Below are positions 1 through 8,550 of a DNA stretch of 64,000 bases, in pieces. The position numbers and the translations under genes were made by a program. Under the pieces are notes generated by a model, which saw only the letters and a program-made list of their open reading frames with translations, did no database searches and was not told where the DNA came from. This DNA is from Nitrospira japonica (GTDB lineage: Bacteria > Nitrospirota > Nitrospiria > Nitrospirales > Nitrospiraceae): contig NZ_LT828648.1 of the NCBI RefSeq assembly GCF_900169565.1, positions 1-64,000 of the forward strand, read 5' to 3'. Numbering within the stretch: the stretch's first letter is position 1; each line of letters starts with the position of its first letter.

Positions 1-378
1 CGGGTCTCCGGCGACGACCTCGGTATAACAATGTCCGCGGAGGCGGTCTTCCTTGTTGAATCCGATGCGGACCGGCGCTCCGGTCATCCGGCTCAACCAG
101 GCGGATCGATCCGCATCGGTCAAATCGATGACCCAATCGAATCGTCTTCGTCGAAGCTCTCGCAGAAACCGCCACTGGGAGAGAATCGATCCTCGCTCGA
201 GCGGCAGGACTTCGTCCGCGTGAGGATTGCCGGCCAGCATGGCCTCGGTTCCCCGGTTCACCACCACCGTGAGCCTGGCCGATGGATAGGCGGCTTTCAA
301 CGCTTCCAGGGTCGGCGTCGCCAGCAGCACGTCTCCCAGATAGCGCAATTTGATGACGAGGATGTTGCGGGGCGCCAT
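1..378 (-). CDS. Glycosyltransferase family 9 (heptosyltransferase-like), N-terminal part only
   Basis: The reading frame starts at an ATG at 378 and runs off the left window edge, giving 126 codons without a stop. The N-terminus has the GT9 pattern: a short beta strand with ILVIKLRYLGDVL, a helix PTLEALKAAYP, then a second strand ending in VVVNRGTE. This matches the first Rossmann half of WaaC/WaaF-type LPS heptosyltransferases, which transfer heptose to the inner core on the cytoplasmic face of the inner membrane. It starts 3 bp after the stop of the preceding GT4 gene, so it is the last visible gene of the glycosyltransferase run. The acceptor specificity cannot be read from this fragment. 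Confidence 0.8.
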   Translation of the reverse strand, partial: MAPRNILVIKLRYLGDVLLATPTLEALKAAYPSARLTVVVNRGTEAMLAGNPHADEVLPLERGSILSQWRFLRELRRRRFDWVIDLTDADRSAWLSRMTGAPVRIGFNKEDRLRGHCYTEVVAGDP

Positions 379-380
379 GG

Positions 381-1496
381 TCACGAACCCCGTTCCTGGC
401 AGAGCCGTCGATATACATCCAACGTCTTGGCCGCGGCAGACCGCCAGGAAAACCGCTTCACGCGCTCGAATCCTTTGGCGGTGAGCGAGGCCCGCAGCGA
501 GGCATCTTCCAGCAGGGAGACCATCGCCTCCCCCACCGAGCGGGCATCCTCCGGATCGACCAGCAGCGCCGCATCGCCCGCCGCCTCGGCGACGCCGGTC
601 GTCCGGGACGTAATGACGGGAGTTCCGCAGGCCATCGCTTCGAGAACCGGCATGCCGAATCCCTCGTAGAGCGAGGGGAAGACGAACTGGTCCGCATAGG
701 TGTAGAGCAACTGCAGATCCGCCCGGCCCAGACGGCCGGGACAACAGACTTGCGCCGTGAGTCCATATGTTTTTGCGGATTCCTGGTAGGAACCGAAGGC
801 ATGATCGGGCGACCCGACCAGCAGGAGGCGGCGGCCCTGCAGCGGCCCGCGCATCAGATGGGCCGCTTCGAGAAACCGCCGATGGTTTTTGCGCGGATCC
901 GCCCCGCCGATGAACAGCAGATAGGGTCCGTCGGGGAGCCGGATTCTCGCCCGCAGTTCGGCCATCGCCCGATCGTCCCGGCGCACGGAGAAATCGTCGG
1001 CCACCCCGTTCGGAATCACCGAGAGCCGCTCACGCGGAACCGCATAGAGTTCGCTCAGCTCGCGGGCCGAAAATTCCGACACCGTCACCACCGTCCGGGC
1101 GCGCCCCGCCGTGCGCCTGGCCTTCATCGAGGCCAGGCCTTGGCCCAATACCTTGGTCGAATATTGCGGGAATCGTTCCAGCCAGAGATCGTGGATCGTC
1201 ACGATGCCGCCGTACCGTCCGACCGTGTGGAGCTTGAAGTTGGTGCCATGATAGAGGTCCAGGCGATCCGTCCGTCCCCGCCACCGCATCGCCCACTTCG
1301 CCGCCTCGACCCACGTGATCCGTCCGCCGGTACGCCAGGACCGCGCGTCGTCCGGCAGCACCGAGCCAGGCCGCAGATAGCCGATGAATTCGACGTCGTC
1401 GGCGCCGGCCAGCATGGCCTCCAGCAAATAATAGGTGTGCCAACCGACCCCGCCGCGGTCGCCGACGATGGGACTCGCGTCAATGCCGATCCGCAT
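381..1496 (-). CDS. Glycosyltransferase family 4
   Basis: The 371-aa protein starts at ATG 1496 with MRIGIDASPIVGDRGGVGWH, a typical GT4 N-terminus with a Gly-rich nucleotide/acceptor loop. The C-terminal half carries the donor-site signature: LYEGFGMPVLEAMACGTPVI, an E-x7-E type motif, followed by a GVAEAAGDAALLVDP stretch. The open frame continues upstream to 1892, but that part only shadows the neighbouring gene. The start used here overlaps the stop of the upstream GT4 gene by 17 nt, suggesting coupling. It probably adds a sugar to the LPS core or O-chain using an NDP-sugar; the sugar is unknown. Confidence 0.85.
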   Translation of the reverse strand: MRIGIDASPIVGDRGGVGWHTYYLLEAMLAGADDVEFIGYLRPGSVLPDDARSWRTGGRITWVEAAKWAMRWRGRTDRLDLYHGTNFKLHTVGRYGGIVTIHDLWLERFPQYSTKVLGQGLASMKARRTAGRARTVVTVSEFSARELSELYAVPRERLSVIPNGVADDFSVRRDDRAMAELRARIRLPDGPYLLFIGGADPRKNHRRFLEAAHLMRGPLQGRRLLLVGSPDHAFGSYQESAKTYGLTAQVCCPGRLGRADLQLLYTYADQFVFPSLYEGFGMPVLEAMACGTPVITSRTTGVAEAAGDAALLVDPEDARSVGEAMVSLLEDASLRASLTAKGFERVKRFSWRSAAAKTLDVYRRLCQERGS

Positions 1497-2643
1497 GCCC
1501 GCCCCGCTGTTCGACCACCGCTTCACGATAGATCCGCTCGAGATCCGCAACCGTCCTGTCCAGATCGAAGCGCGCGCGCGCGCGGGAGAATCCTTTGGCG
1601 CCCATCCGCACGCGCCGCGGCTCGTCGCCCAATAATTCGAGAACCGCCGCCCGCAACCGTTCCGAATCGCCGGGCGCGACCAACAACCCCGTCTCTCCCT
1701 GCTCCACCACCTCCGGCACGCCGCCGGTCCTGGTCGCCACCACGGCTTTGCCTGCCGCCATGGCCTCGACCAGCGCGATACCGAATCCTTCCATGAGCGC
1801 CGGATGCACATAGAGGTCCAGCGCGTCGAGGAAGGGCCGGATCGGATCTTGAAATCCCACCATGTGAATCCGCTCCGTGATTCCCAAGTCAACCGCCAAT
1901 GCCCGCAACGACGCGGCGTAAGCAGGCTCCGCGGTTCCGGCCAACAAATAATGCACGTCGGGATGAACCGCGAGAATGCCGGGAAGCGCCCGCAGCATCA
2001 CCTCGTATCCTTTGCGCGGGAACAGATTGGCCGCGGTGCCCAGAAGCAGCGCCGCGGCCGGAACGCCCAACCGTCGGCGGACCTCGGCCACGTCGGATCG
2101 ATCGCCTCCCGCCGCCGTCTCGGCCCGGCGGGAAAAATCGATCCCGCTGTAGACCATGCGCAGCTTCCGGGTTTCGACGCCGCCGGCCTTCAGCGATTCA
2201 GCCACGTGTTCGGAAATGCCGATGACCCGCTCGATCCGGTCGAGTTCATAACGGCGCACCTTCTCCGGTTCGATCTCCTGGCGCACGTGGGCGACGATCG
2301 GCGGAGACGCGGCTGCTCCGCGGAGCGCGCCGAGCGTGTGCGGCACCCACCAGATGTCGTTGACGTGCAGGAGCGCCGGGCGCAGGCGATCCACCAGGTC
2401 GCGCAACCGGCCCACGCTCCGCCACCGCACGAACGGGGAAAACCATTTTCTCCAGGGGACCAGCGCGAGCGGATGCACGGTAAGGCCTTCGCGTTCCAAC
2501 AGAGTCCGAAATGGGCCTTCCGCCGGGCAGACGACGTGAGGCTCCCAGGCCGCACGGTCGAGCCGCGCCAGAACCGCCAGCAAGTCATGCTCCGCGCCGC
2601 CGACGGCGCCGACGCCGTGGATGTAGAGAATTCGCTGAGCCAC
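1480..2643 (-). CDS. Glycosyltransferase family 4
   Basis: The 387-aa GT4 enzyme starts at GTG 2643 (VAQRILYIHGVGAVGGAEHD). The G of that GTG is also the last base of the upstream gene's TAG stop, a 1-nt coupled junction. The C-terminal domain has HPALMEGFGIALVEAMAAGKAVVATR and a PEVVEQGETGLLV segment, the normal GT4 donor-binding elements. It is likely a cytoplasmic LPS core or O-antigen sugar transferase within the glycosyltransferase run. The frame upstream of 2643 is not part of the protein because it would run through the neighbouring gene. Donor and acceptor are unknown. Confidence 0.85.
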   Translation of the reverse strand: MAQRILYIHGVGAVGGAEHDLLAVLARLDRAAWEPHVVCPAEGPFRTLLEREGLTVHPLALVPWRKWFSPFVRWRSVGRLRDLVDRLRPALLHVNDIWWVPHTLGALRGAAASPPIVAHVRQEIEPEKVRRYELDRIERVIGISEHVAESLKAGGVETRKLRMVYSGIDFSRRAETAAGGDRSDVAEVRRRLGVPAAALLLGTAANLFPRKGYEVMLRALPGILAVHPDVHYLLAGTAEPAYAASLRALAVDLGITERIHMVGFQDPIRPFLDALDLYVHPALMEGFGIALVEAMAAGKAVVATRTGGVPEVVEQGETGLLVAPGDSERLRAAVLELLGDEPRRVRMGAKGFSRARARFDLDRTVADLERIYREAVVEQRGGHADRH

Positions 2644-3419
2644 TAGGCGGGACCCCGAGAAGCCGCCGGCGTTCTCGTCGCATCCCACAGCTTCGCATAC
2701 TTGACGAAGGTGTACATGCTGGCGAAGAGGCACACGATCAACCCGCGGACCCCGTCCCGATAGCCCCGCTTGAGCAGATAGGTCTTGAGGAAGACGACCA
2801 GCGGGCGCGCCAGGAGATCGCGGCGGCGCACGGTGGAGACCGTCCTGCCTTTTTCGCGCGCGGCCAGCGTCGTATAGAGGCCGAACTTTCTGAAGTGGTC
2901 GTCGATGCGGCGTTCGGTCTGGTGCTCGAAGGGCTGCACCAGTTTTCCGATTGTTCCGCGCACGATGAGATTTTCATGCACCGGCACGTCGTTGTAGGCC
3001 GCCGTTCCCTTGCGGACCAGGCGGATCTGATAGTCGGGATACAGGCCGGCATGGCGGATCCAGGCGCCGTAGTAGAAATTCATCCGGGGGATCTCATAGG
3101 CGACCGGATCGCCCTCCGTCCACCGGCTCAGAAGGGAGCGGATCTCCTCCGCGAGCGGACCCGGCACCCGTTCGTCCGCATCAACGATGAGGATCCAGTC
3201 GGACGCCGCCCGCTCCATACCGAAGTTCTTCTGAGGCCCGAAGCCGGGCCAGGGCCGGACCACCACGTCGGCGCCGGCGGCGCGCGCCAATTCGGCCGTC
3301 CGATCCTTGCTCTCCGCATCGATGACCAGGCGCTCCTCGGTCCAGCGGACGGACGCGAGGCAGTCGGCGATGTTGATTTCCTCGTTCTTGGTGATGATCA
3401 GCGCAGTGACGGCCGGCAC
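2643..3419 (-). CDS. Glycosyltransferase family 2 (WaaE/KdtX-like)
   Basis: The 258-aa protein begins with TALIITKNEEINIADCL, a GT2 GT-A strand-helix, and carries the metal-binding DADERVPG motif near residues 78-85. The size and C-terminal pattern (YLLKRGYRDGVRGLIVC followed by a short hydrophobic helix) match the WaaE/KdtX group of beta-1,4-glucosyltransferases acting on LPS core heptose. A paralogue with the same architecture lies at 5307-6122. It is coupled to the next GT4 gene through a shared G. WaaE-like is a family inference; exact linkage cannot be assigned. Confidence 0.83.
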   Translation of the reverse strand: MPAVTALIITKNEEINIADCLASVRWTEERLVIDAESKDRTAELARAAGADVVVRPWPGFGPQKNFGMERAASDWILIVDADERVPGPLAEEIRSLLSRWTEGDPVAYEIPRMNFYYGAWIRHAGLYPDYQIRLVRKGTAAYNDVPVHENLIVRGTIGKLVQPFEHQTERRIDDHFRKFGLYTTLAAREKGRTVSTVRRRDLLARPLVVFLKTYLLKRGYRDGVRGLIVCLFASMYTFVKYAKLWDATRTPAASRGPA

Positions 3420-3438
3420 GGGCTGCTCCTCTCGCGCA

Positions 3439-4440
3439 TCACGGCAGGCGCGACGCGGCCGGCGATCCCAGCGCGGCGAACTGCCGGCGATACTGCTCGA
3501 CCACCCGCTGCGGAGGAACCCAGAGCCGCCGCCACGCGCTCAGCCGATCGAGTTCCAGTGCGAGTTTCTTAAGCGGTTTGCCGAGCCGCCGGCCCACGGA
3601 TTCGCCCAGGCCTGAACGGGCGAAATCCTCCGGCTTACACCAGAGGTCGGCCTGCTCGCGCCGATCCCATTTCTGATCGATCGACCATCGTTCGTGCGTA
3701 CAGGCGAAGGGCTCCCTCTTGCTTTTGACCGTGGCGCGGATGAAGTGATGCACGAACGTGGCGCCGAGCACCATGCAGCGGCGCAGGTCTCCGGTGGTGA
3801 GCTCCCGCTTGCGCAGCGTGTAGTAGAGATCCCAATCAGCCGCCTGCACGCGCTCGTCGAGACCGCCGATCTTCTCGTAGGCCGACCGCCGGATCATGAC
3901 GCAGGATCCGACGATGCCCTCGAAGACCGTGTCGGAGAAGGCTCGATGCACTTCCTCGCAATAGCCTTCCCAATCTCCATACATGACCCGCACCATCGTG
4001 CGCAGCCGGTCCGCCGGCTTCCCGCTGGAGAGGCGGCCCTGGCCGATGGCGGCCCAGCGCCCCTGCATCCAATCGGTCAAGGCCGGCGTCGGCATCATTT
4101 CCAAGCCGAGCGGCGAGGCCACGTCGAGCTCGAGCCGATCCATGGCTTTGGTCAGCCGGCCGTTCCAGCCTGGCGCGACGTACAGATCGTTGTTGATGTG
4201 GCACAGCATGTCGCCGCGAGCGGCGCGCGAGCCCAGGTTCATGGACTCCGGATAGCAGAGGTTCCGGTCGTTGCGGATCACGCGGCATCCTTCCGCCTCG
4301 AAAAAATCGGCGGAGCCGTCCGACGAATGGTTGTCGATGACGATCACTTCATAGGAGCCGGTCGTGTAGGCCTTTATACCTTCCAGAAAAAGTTGGTTAT
4401 GGCCCAGCTGGTTGTGGACGGCGACGATGATGCTCAGCAT
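3439..4440 (-). CDS. Glycosyltransferase family 2
   Basis: The 333-aa protein begins MLSIIVAVHNQLGHNQLFLEG and contains VIVIDNHSSDGSADFF, the canonical GT2 nucleotide-sugar site. A CHINNDLYVAPGW segment stands at the DxD position. The middle (IVGSCVMIRRSAYEKIGGLDE) resembles rhamnosyltransferase-type GT2 enzymes, where the acceptor-proximal loop precedes a conserved Asp. It lies between two GT2 genes, all in the same direction with gaps of under 25 bp. It likely builds LPS core or O-chain; the substrate is unknown. Confidence 0.83.
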   Translation of the reverse strand: MLSIIVAVHNQLGHNQLFLEGIKAYTTGSYEVIVIDNHSSDGSADFFEAEGCRVIRNDRNLCYPESMNLGSRAARGDMLCHINNDLYVAPGWNGRLTKAMDRLELDVASPLGLEMMPTPALTDWMQGRWAAIGQGRLSSGKPADRLRTMVRVMYGDWEGYCEEVHRAFSDTVFEGIVGSCVMIRRSAYEKIGGLDERVQAADWDLYYTLRKRELTTGDLRRCMVLGATFVHHFIRATVKSKREPFACTHERWSIDQKWDRREQADLWCKPEDFARSGLGESVGRRLGKPLKKLALELDRLSAWRRLWVPPQRVVEQYRRQFAALGSPAASRLP

Positions 4441-4464
4441 AGGGGGCAGTGATCTCCTTTGGTG

Positions 4465-5310
4465 CTATCCTCGGAAGCCCCGCTTCAATACCTCGCGATA
4501 GAACCGCGGGTTGAGCCACCGGCTCCGGCGTTCGGCCCAGCGGGCAGCGCCGCGAATCCTCTCCTGCATGACGGCCGGATGCCGGCCCGAGAATTCCTTG
4601 AGCACCGCGTAATCGTCGAATTGGAAAGCCTCTTGACGGTAGAGACCGGCCTGGTCCGCCGGCGGGGTATCTCCGTGATGGCGGCTGATCTGTTCCTTGA
4701 CCTTCGCCAGCATGACCTTCGGGTCCTTGACCCACCCATAGTGAAAGATGCGGGCGCCGGACCAGGCGAGCCATTCCTTCGGGCCGCTCTGCAAGTATTG
4801 CTGGGTCGGTTTGAAATGAAATCCCACCGCGTCGCCGCAGGACTCGACCTCGCCGTTGTTGCGAATGACCCGCACCGCCTTGTGATAGAACCAGGGATTC
4901 GTGGACCAGTAGTCCGCCACGAAATGCAGATAGCGGAATAACAGTCCCTTCACCGCGGTATTGCCCAATTCGCGGCGCATGGAATCTTGTAGAGCGCCCA
5001 AGTCATCCTCGTGCATGACTTCGTCGGCTTGCATGTAGAGCGCCCAATCACCCTTGCAGCGGGCGAGCGCGATGTTGGTCTGCTGCGAATAAATCAGTCC
5101 GTCCTTGCGCAGCATCTCGTCCCACACCGACTCGACGATCTTGATTTTGGGATCGCCGATGGAGCGGATCAATTCGAGCGTGCCGTCGTCGCAGCGCCCG
5201 ACGTTGACGACGAACTCGTCGCAGATCGGGAGCACGGAACGGATGGACTCCACCACCGGATAGTCGTACTTCACCGCGTTCCGGCAGAACGTGAATCCGC
5301 TGACCTTCAT
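4465..5310 (-). CDS. Glycosyltransferase family 2-like protein
   Basis: The 281-aa protein starts at ATG 5310 (MKVSGFTFCRNAVKYDYPVV), overlapping the upstream stop by 4 nt (ATGA). The N-terminus follows the GT2 scheme, with FVVNVGRCDDGTLELI and a later WALYMQADEVMHEDD stretch holding acidic residues at the metal site. The variant signature (VGRCDDGT instead of DxxSxDxT) marks a divergent GT2 subgroup that is often found in surface polysaccharide clusters. The longer open frame up to 5760 overlaps the neighbouring gene and is rejected. The donor sugar is unknown. Confidence 0.75.
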   Translation of the reverse strand: MKVSGFTFCRNAVKYDYPVVESIRSVLPICDEFVVNVGRCDDGTLELIRSIGDPKIKIVESVWDEMLRKDGLIYSQQTNIALARCKGDWALYMQADEVMHEDDLGALQDSMRRELGNTAVKGLLFRYLHFVADYWSTNPWFYHKAVRVIRNNGEVESCGDAVGFHFKPTQQYLQSGPKEWLAWSGARIFHYGWVKDPKVMLAKVKEQISRHHGDTPPADQAGLYRQEAFQFDDYAVLKEFSGRHPAVMQERIRGAARWAERRSRWLNPRFYREVLKRGFRG

Positions 5311-6122
5311 GCCGCGTCTCCCGGCCGATTCCCCGATGATGCGGCGCGCGGCGCGGAACTCCGCGTCGAAGTAGGACCGTCCGTCAGCTCCCAGAACTTC
5401 GCGTATTTCATGACGGTGTAATAGGCATAGAGCCCGGAAAGAATCAACCCCGGCATGCCGTCGAGAAAGCCGCGCCGCTGCACGTACATCTTGGCGAAGG
5501 CTCCGAACGGATGGGTGAAGAGCTGCAGGATGGAGAAGCGTCGTCCCTGTTCGACCATCCGCTCGGCCATCAATGTGGAATAGCGATTCTGCTTCTGGAT
5601 GTAATGGTCGAGATCCCGGAAGGGATATTGGAGGGCCGGCTGCGTGAGATGCGCGACCGGTCCGTCGCACTCGAAGCTTTCGTGGACCAGTTCCTCCCGG
5701 TAACGGAACCGATTCTTGCGGAAGAGTTGCGGCTGGCGGTAATCGGGATACCAGCCGCAATGTTCGATCCAGCGGCCGAGGAAATAGTTTTTCCGCGGCA
5801 CGAAGTAGGCGTCCGCCTCCGGTCTCTGGTCGAGCAGGCGTTGGATTTCCTCGCGCAATTCCGGCGTCATCCGTTCATCGCTGTCCAGGCTGAATACCCA
5901 CTCGTGCGAGCAGTGGGCGACGGCCTGGTTGCGCAGCCGGCCGAACCCGTTGAACTCGACCTGGTAGACCTTGTCGGTGAATTCCCGCGCGATGGCGGCC
6001 GTACGGTCGGTGCTGTGGGAATCGACGACGATCAGTTCATCCGCCCACGCGACCGATTCCAGGCAGGCCCGCATGTTGGGCTCATCGTTGTAGGCGATGA
6101 CATAGACGGAATAGCCGGCCAT
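5307..6122 (-). CDS. Glycosyltransferase family 2 (WaaE/KdtX-like paralogue)
   Basis: This 271-aa GT2 protein has YVIAYNDEPNMRACLESV at the N-terminus, DSHSTDRTAAIA, and the metal-binding motif FSLDSDERMTPEL near residues 76-88. The C-terminal part contains PFGAFAKMYVQRRGFLDG and a short hydrophobic helix before a basic tail. This architecture closely parallels the product of 2643-3419, indicating a duplicated WaaE-like enzyme in the cluster. It likely glycosylates LPS core heptose on the cytoplasmic side. The stop overlaps the next start by 4 nt. Confidence 0.83.
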   Translation of the reverse strand: MAGYSVYVIAYNDEPNMRACLESVAWADELIVVDSHSTDRTAAIAREFTDKVYQVEFNGFGRLRNQAVAHCSHEWVFSLDSDERMTPELREEIQRLLDQRPEADAYFVPRKNYFLGRWIEHCGWYPDYRQPQLFRKNRFRYREELVHESFECDGPVAHLTQPALQYPFRDLDHYIQKQNRYSTLMAERMVEQGRRFSILQLFTHPFGAFAKMYVQRRGFLDGMPGLILSGLYAYYTVMKYAKFWELTDGPTSTRSSAPRAASSGNRPGDAA

Positions 6123-6123
6123 C

Positions 6124-7272
6124 TCAGCCGCCCCGTCCGGACGTCGAACCGCCCGCCGGACTCCGCGTCAAACTTTGCGCCAAACTTTGATAGACCGCTT
6201 CCATCCGGTCCAACATCTTGTCGATGGAGTAGGATCCCTCTACCAACGCCCGGCCATTCGCGCCCAAACGGGAGCGCAGTCCGGCATCGCCCAGGAGATG
6301 CGCGATCCGGTCCGCCAACGCCAGACCATCTCGCGGAGGCACGACATAGCCGGTTTGGCCGTCGATGACGACGTCGGGGATGGACCCGATCGTCGTGGAG
6401 ACGACCGGGATGCCGAGCGCCAGAGCCTGCATCAAGACCTGCGGGATCGTGTCGCCTTCGACGGAGGGAATCGCGAACACGTCCAGCGACCGGAACACGT
6501 CCAGCAGATCGTCGCGAAATCCCAATAGTCTGATTCGCCAAGCCGCGCCCGACTGCTCGATGCGGCGGCGGATCGACTGCTCTTCCGGTCCTTCGCCTAC
6601 GATCACGAAGGTGACGTCGTCTCGCTGCGCCGCGATCCGCCCGGCGGCTTCGATGAAGTATTCGTGGCCTTTGTACGTGCGCAAATAGGAAATGATGCCG
6701 ACCAGCAGATGTGTCGCCGGAAGCCCCAATTCGCGCCGGAGGTCGCGCGCGGGCGGCCCGGGCCGAAAGTGCGCGACGTCGAGTCCGATCGGAAAGGCGG
6801 CGACGCGTCCCGGCTCGAGGCCGTCGCGTTCGATCAGATCGCGCCTGGTCCGTTCCCCGCCGGTGACCACCACCATGTCGAGCAGGCGGCGATACAGCAA
6901 CTGCGTGGTCATGTTCCGGTTCAACGGCGTCGAGATGTGGCGGATTCTGATGATTTTCGGCCTTGGCTTCACCAGACGGACCGCGATGCAGCCGATCCAG
7001 CTGTCCCGGGAACTATTGACCTGAAGGATGGCGGGACGCTCCCGATACATGAGCCCCCGCAGTGCGACGATCGCCTGGGGATACCGGTTTCGGCGCATGG
7101 AGAGGAGCGTGACCGGCAGCCCTTTCTCTTGCGCCATGGCGGCGATGGGGCTGCCCGGCTCCAGAATCAAGCGCAGCCGGTGGCCCCGCTTCACCAGTCC
7201 TTCCGCGTGCAGGAGCACGGCCAGTTCCTGTCCGCCGACCGCCGTGCTGGATTCTGAGATGAAGAGGTTCAC
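6124..7272 (-). CDS. Glycosyltransferase family 4
   Basis: The 382-aa protein has an N-terminal SSTAVGGQELAVLLHAEGLV acceptor domain. A C-terminal donor domain holds VGIISYLRTYKGHEYFIEA, then AIPSVEGDTIPQVLMQALAL and IPDVVIDGQTGYVVPPRD, all standard GT4 elements. The start is a GTG at 7272, only 1 bp from the inverted-repeat element at 7274-7486, and no clear Shine-Dalgarno precedes it. Its initiation region was therefore probably altered by that element, and the start is less certain than the family. Role: LPS core or O-chain assembly. Confidence 0.82.
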   Translation of the reverse strand: MNLFISESSTAVGGQELAVLLHAEGLVKRGHRLRLILEPGSPIAAMAQEKGLPVTLLSMRRNRYPQAIVALRGLMYRERPAILQVNSSRDSWIGCIAVRLVKPRPKIIRIRHISTPLNRNMTTQLLYRRLLDMVVVTGGERTRRDLIERDGLEPGRVAAFPIGLDVAHFRPGPPARDLRRELGLPATHLLVGIISYLRTYKGHEYFIEAAGRIAAQRDDVTFVIVGEGPEEQSIRRRIEQSGAAWRIRLLGFRDDLLDVFRSLDVFAIPSVEGDTIPQVLMQALALGIPVVSTTIGSIPDVVIDGQTGYVVPPRDGLALADRIAHLLGDAGLRSRLGANGRALVEGSYSIDKMLDRMEAVYQSLAQSLTRSPAGGSTSGRGG

Positions 7273-7273
7273 G

Positions 7274-7486
7274 AGCCCACATTATTCATGACGGTTCGTC
7301 GCGAAATCACGAAGTCGCCGAGCGAGACGGGCGCGTGGAGCCGCGAGAGAGGGAGGCGTCCTTGAACAGGACGTTGACCGAGCGAGGGGCGAGCCCGCCC
7401 GCCGGCATGCCAGGAAGCCCGCATGCCAGCTTGTCGGAGCGGTGAATCCGTGATTGCAGCAGAAGCGTTCATGAATAATGTGGGCT
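7274..7486. repeat. 213-bp MITE-like element with terminal inverted repeats
   Basis: A perfect 18-bp inverted repeat (AGCCCACATTATTCATGA) lies at 7274-7291 and 7469-7486. The similarity continues imperfectly inwards for about another 25 bp on both arms. The interior has no convincing gene. It contains a small hairpin around CGTCCTTGAACAGGACG and a 13-nt string, AACAGGACGTTGA (7365-7377), that recurs at 60591-60603. The right end overlaps the TAG stop of the heptosyltransferase at 7485, and the left end abuts the GTG start of the GT4 gene. It may be a non-autonomous mobile element or an interspersed palindromic repeat. Confidence 0.7.
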
Positions 7487-8513
7487 AGGATTGCGCCGAG
7501 CGTCGAGGCAGACTTGCCACAACCGAGAAGGCCCGGTCAACCGTTATGTCGGTCAGGCAGGCGAGATGTTTCGAATTCGAGCAGGTCCTGCTGAAGCAGG
7601 GGCTGCAAGGGACCGGATGCATGAGCACGCCGTGGCCGGCTCCGTAGGGCCCGGTGCACAACGGGCTGGTCGGGCCGAACATGGCGGCCACCGGCGTGCC
7701 GACGGCGGCCGCGACATGCATCGGCCCGGAATCATTCGTGACCAACAGGTCGGCGCGCCCGAGCAGGGCCGGCAAAAGTCCTACGGGGAGCGCGCCGCAG
7801 AGATCCAGCGACCGGGCCTTCATCAACGCCTTGACCTGCGCGACTTCCGCGCGCTCGTTCGGCCCGCCGATGAACAGAACGGAGCCGATCCCACGCTGCA
7901 CGATCAAATCGGAGAGCGCGGCGAACGAGGCGACCGGCCACCGCTTCGTGGGCCAACGCGCGGACACGTTGACCGCGACAAACCGTTCCCCGGCCGTCCA
8001 GCCCGCCTGCTTGAGGGCCCGATCCACCGTCTCGTGATCCCGGTGAGGAATGCGGAACTTGAATTCGGCCGGATGCTCGTCCGCTCCCAGGGCCTTGGCC
8101 ACCAGAAGATACCGGTCCACCGCGTGCATGTTGGGATGCGGCACCGGCACGTGCCTGGTGTAAAACCAGGGGCTGCCCTCGCGCGCGTTGGCGAATCCGA
8201 TCCGTTCGGGAACGCCGCTCAACCTCGCCATCGCCGCGCTGCGGAACAGGCCCTGCAAATCGATGGCAAGATCGAACCGGTCGGCGCGCAGAGCCGGTAC
8301 GAGCGACAACCAGCCCTTCACCCCCGGTTCCACTTCCCACAGATGATCGACCCCGTCGATCCGCTCGACCAATCCCGCCCACTGTCGCTTGACCAGCCAC
8401 CCGACCGTGGCCCCCGGATGGGCACGCCGCACTGCCGCAAGCGCAGGCATCGCGTGCACGATGTCGCCGAGGGAGCTGGGCTTGATGAATAGGATGTGCT
8501 GATACGCCTTCAT
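7485..8513 (-). CDS. waaC: Lipopolysaccharide heptosyltransferase, GT9 family (WaaC-like)
   Basis: The 342-aa GT9 protein begins HILFIKPSSLGDIVHAMPAL, the WaaC/RfaC-type N-terminus, and has the C-terminal donor-site motif TNDSGPMHVAAAVGTPVAAM followed by FGPTSP. It is expected to transfer L,D-heptose from ADP-heptose to Kdo of the inner core. It follows the waaF-gmhB fusion by 37 bp, consistent with sequential heptose I/II addition. Assignment as heptosyltransferase I rather than another GT9 is from family resemblance. Its TAG stop lies inside the inverted repeat at 7469-7486, so its extreme C-terminus may have been reset by the element. Confidence 0.8.
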   Translation of the reverse strand: MKAYQHILFIKPSSLGDIVHAMPALAAVRRAHPGATVGWLVKRQWAGLVERIDGVDHLWEVEPGVKGWLSLVPALRADRFDLAIDLQGLFRSAAMARLSGVPERIGFANAREGSPWFYTRHVPVPHPNMHAVDRYLLVAKALGADEHPAEFKFRIPHRDHETVDRALKQAGWTAGERFVAVNVSARWPTKRWPVASFAALSDLIVQRGIGSVLFIGGPNERAEVAQVKALMKARSLDLCGALPVGLLPALLGRADLLVTNDSGPMHVAAAVGTPVAAMFGPTSPLCTGPYGAGHGVLMHPVPCSPCFSRTCSNSKHLACLTDITVDRAFSVVASLPRRSAQS

Positions 8514-8550
8514 AGGTCCGTTGTAGACGCCTGATTATCCGATTCGCTCG

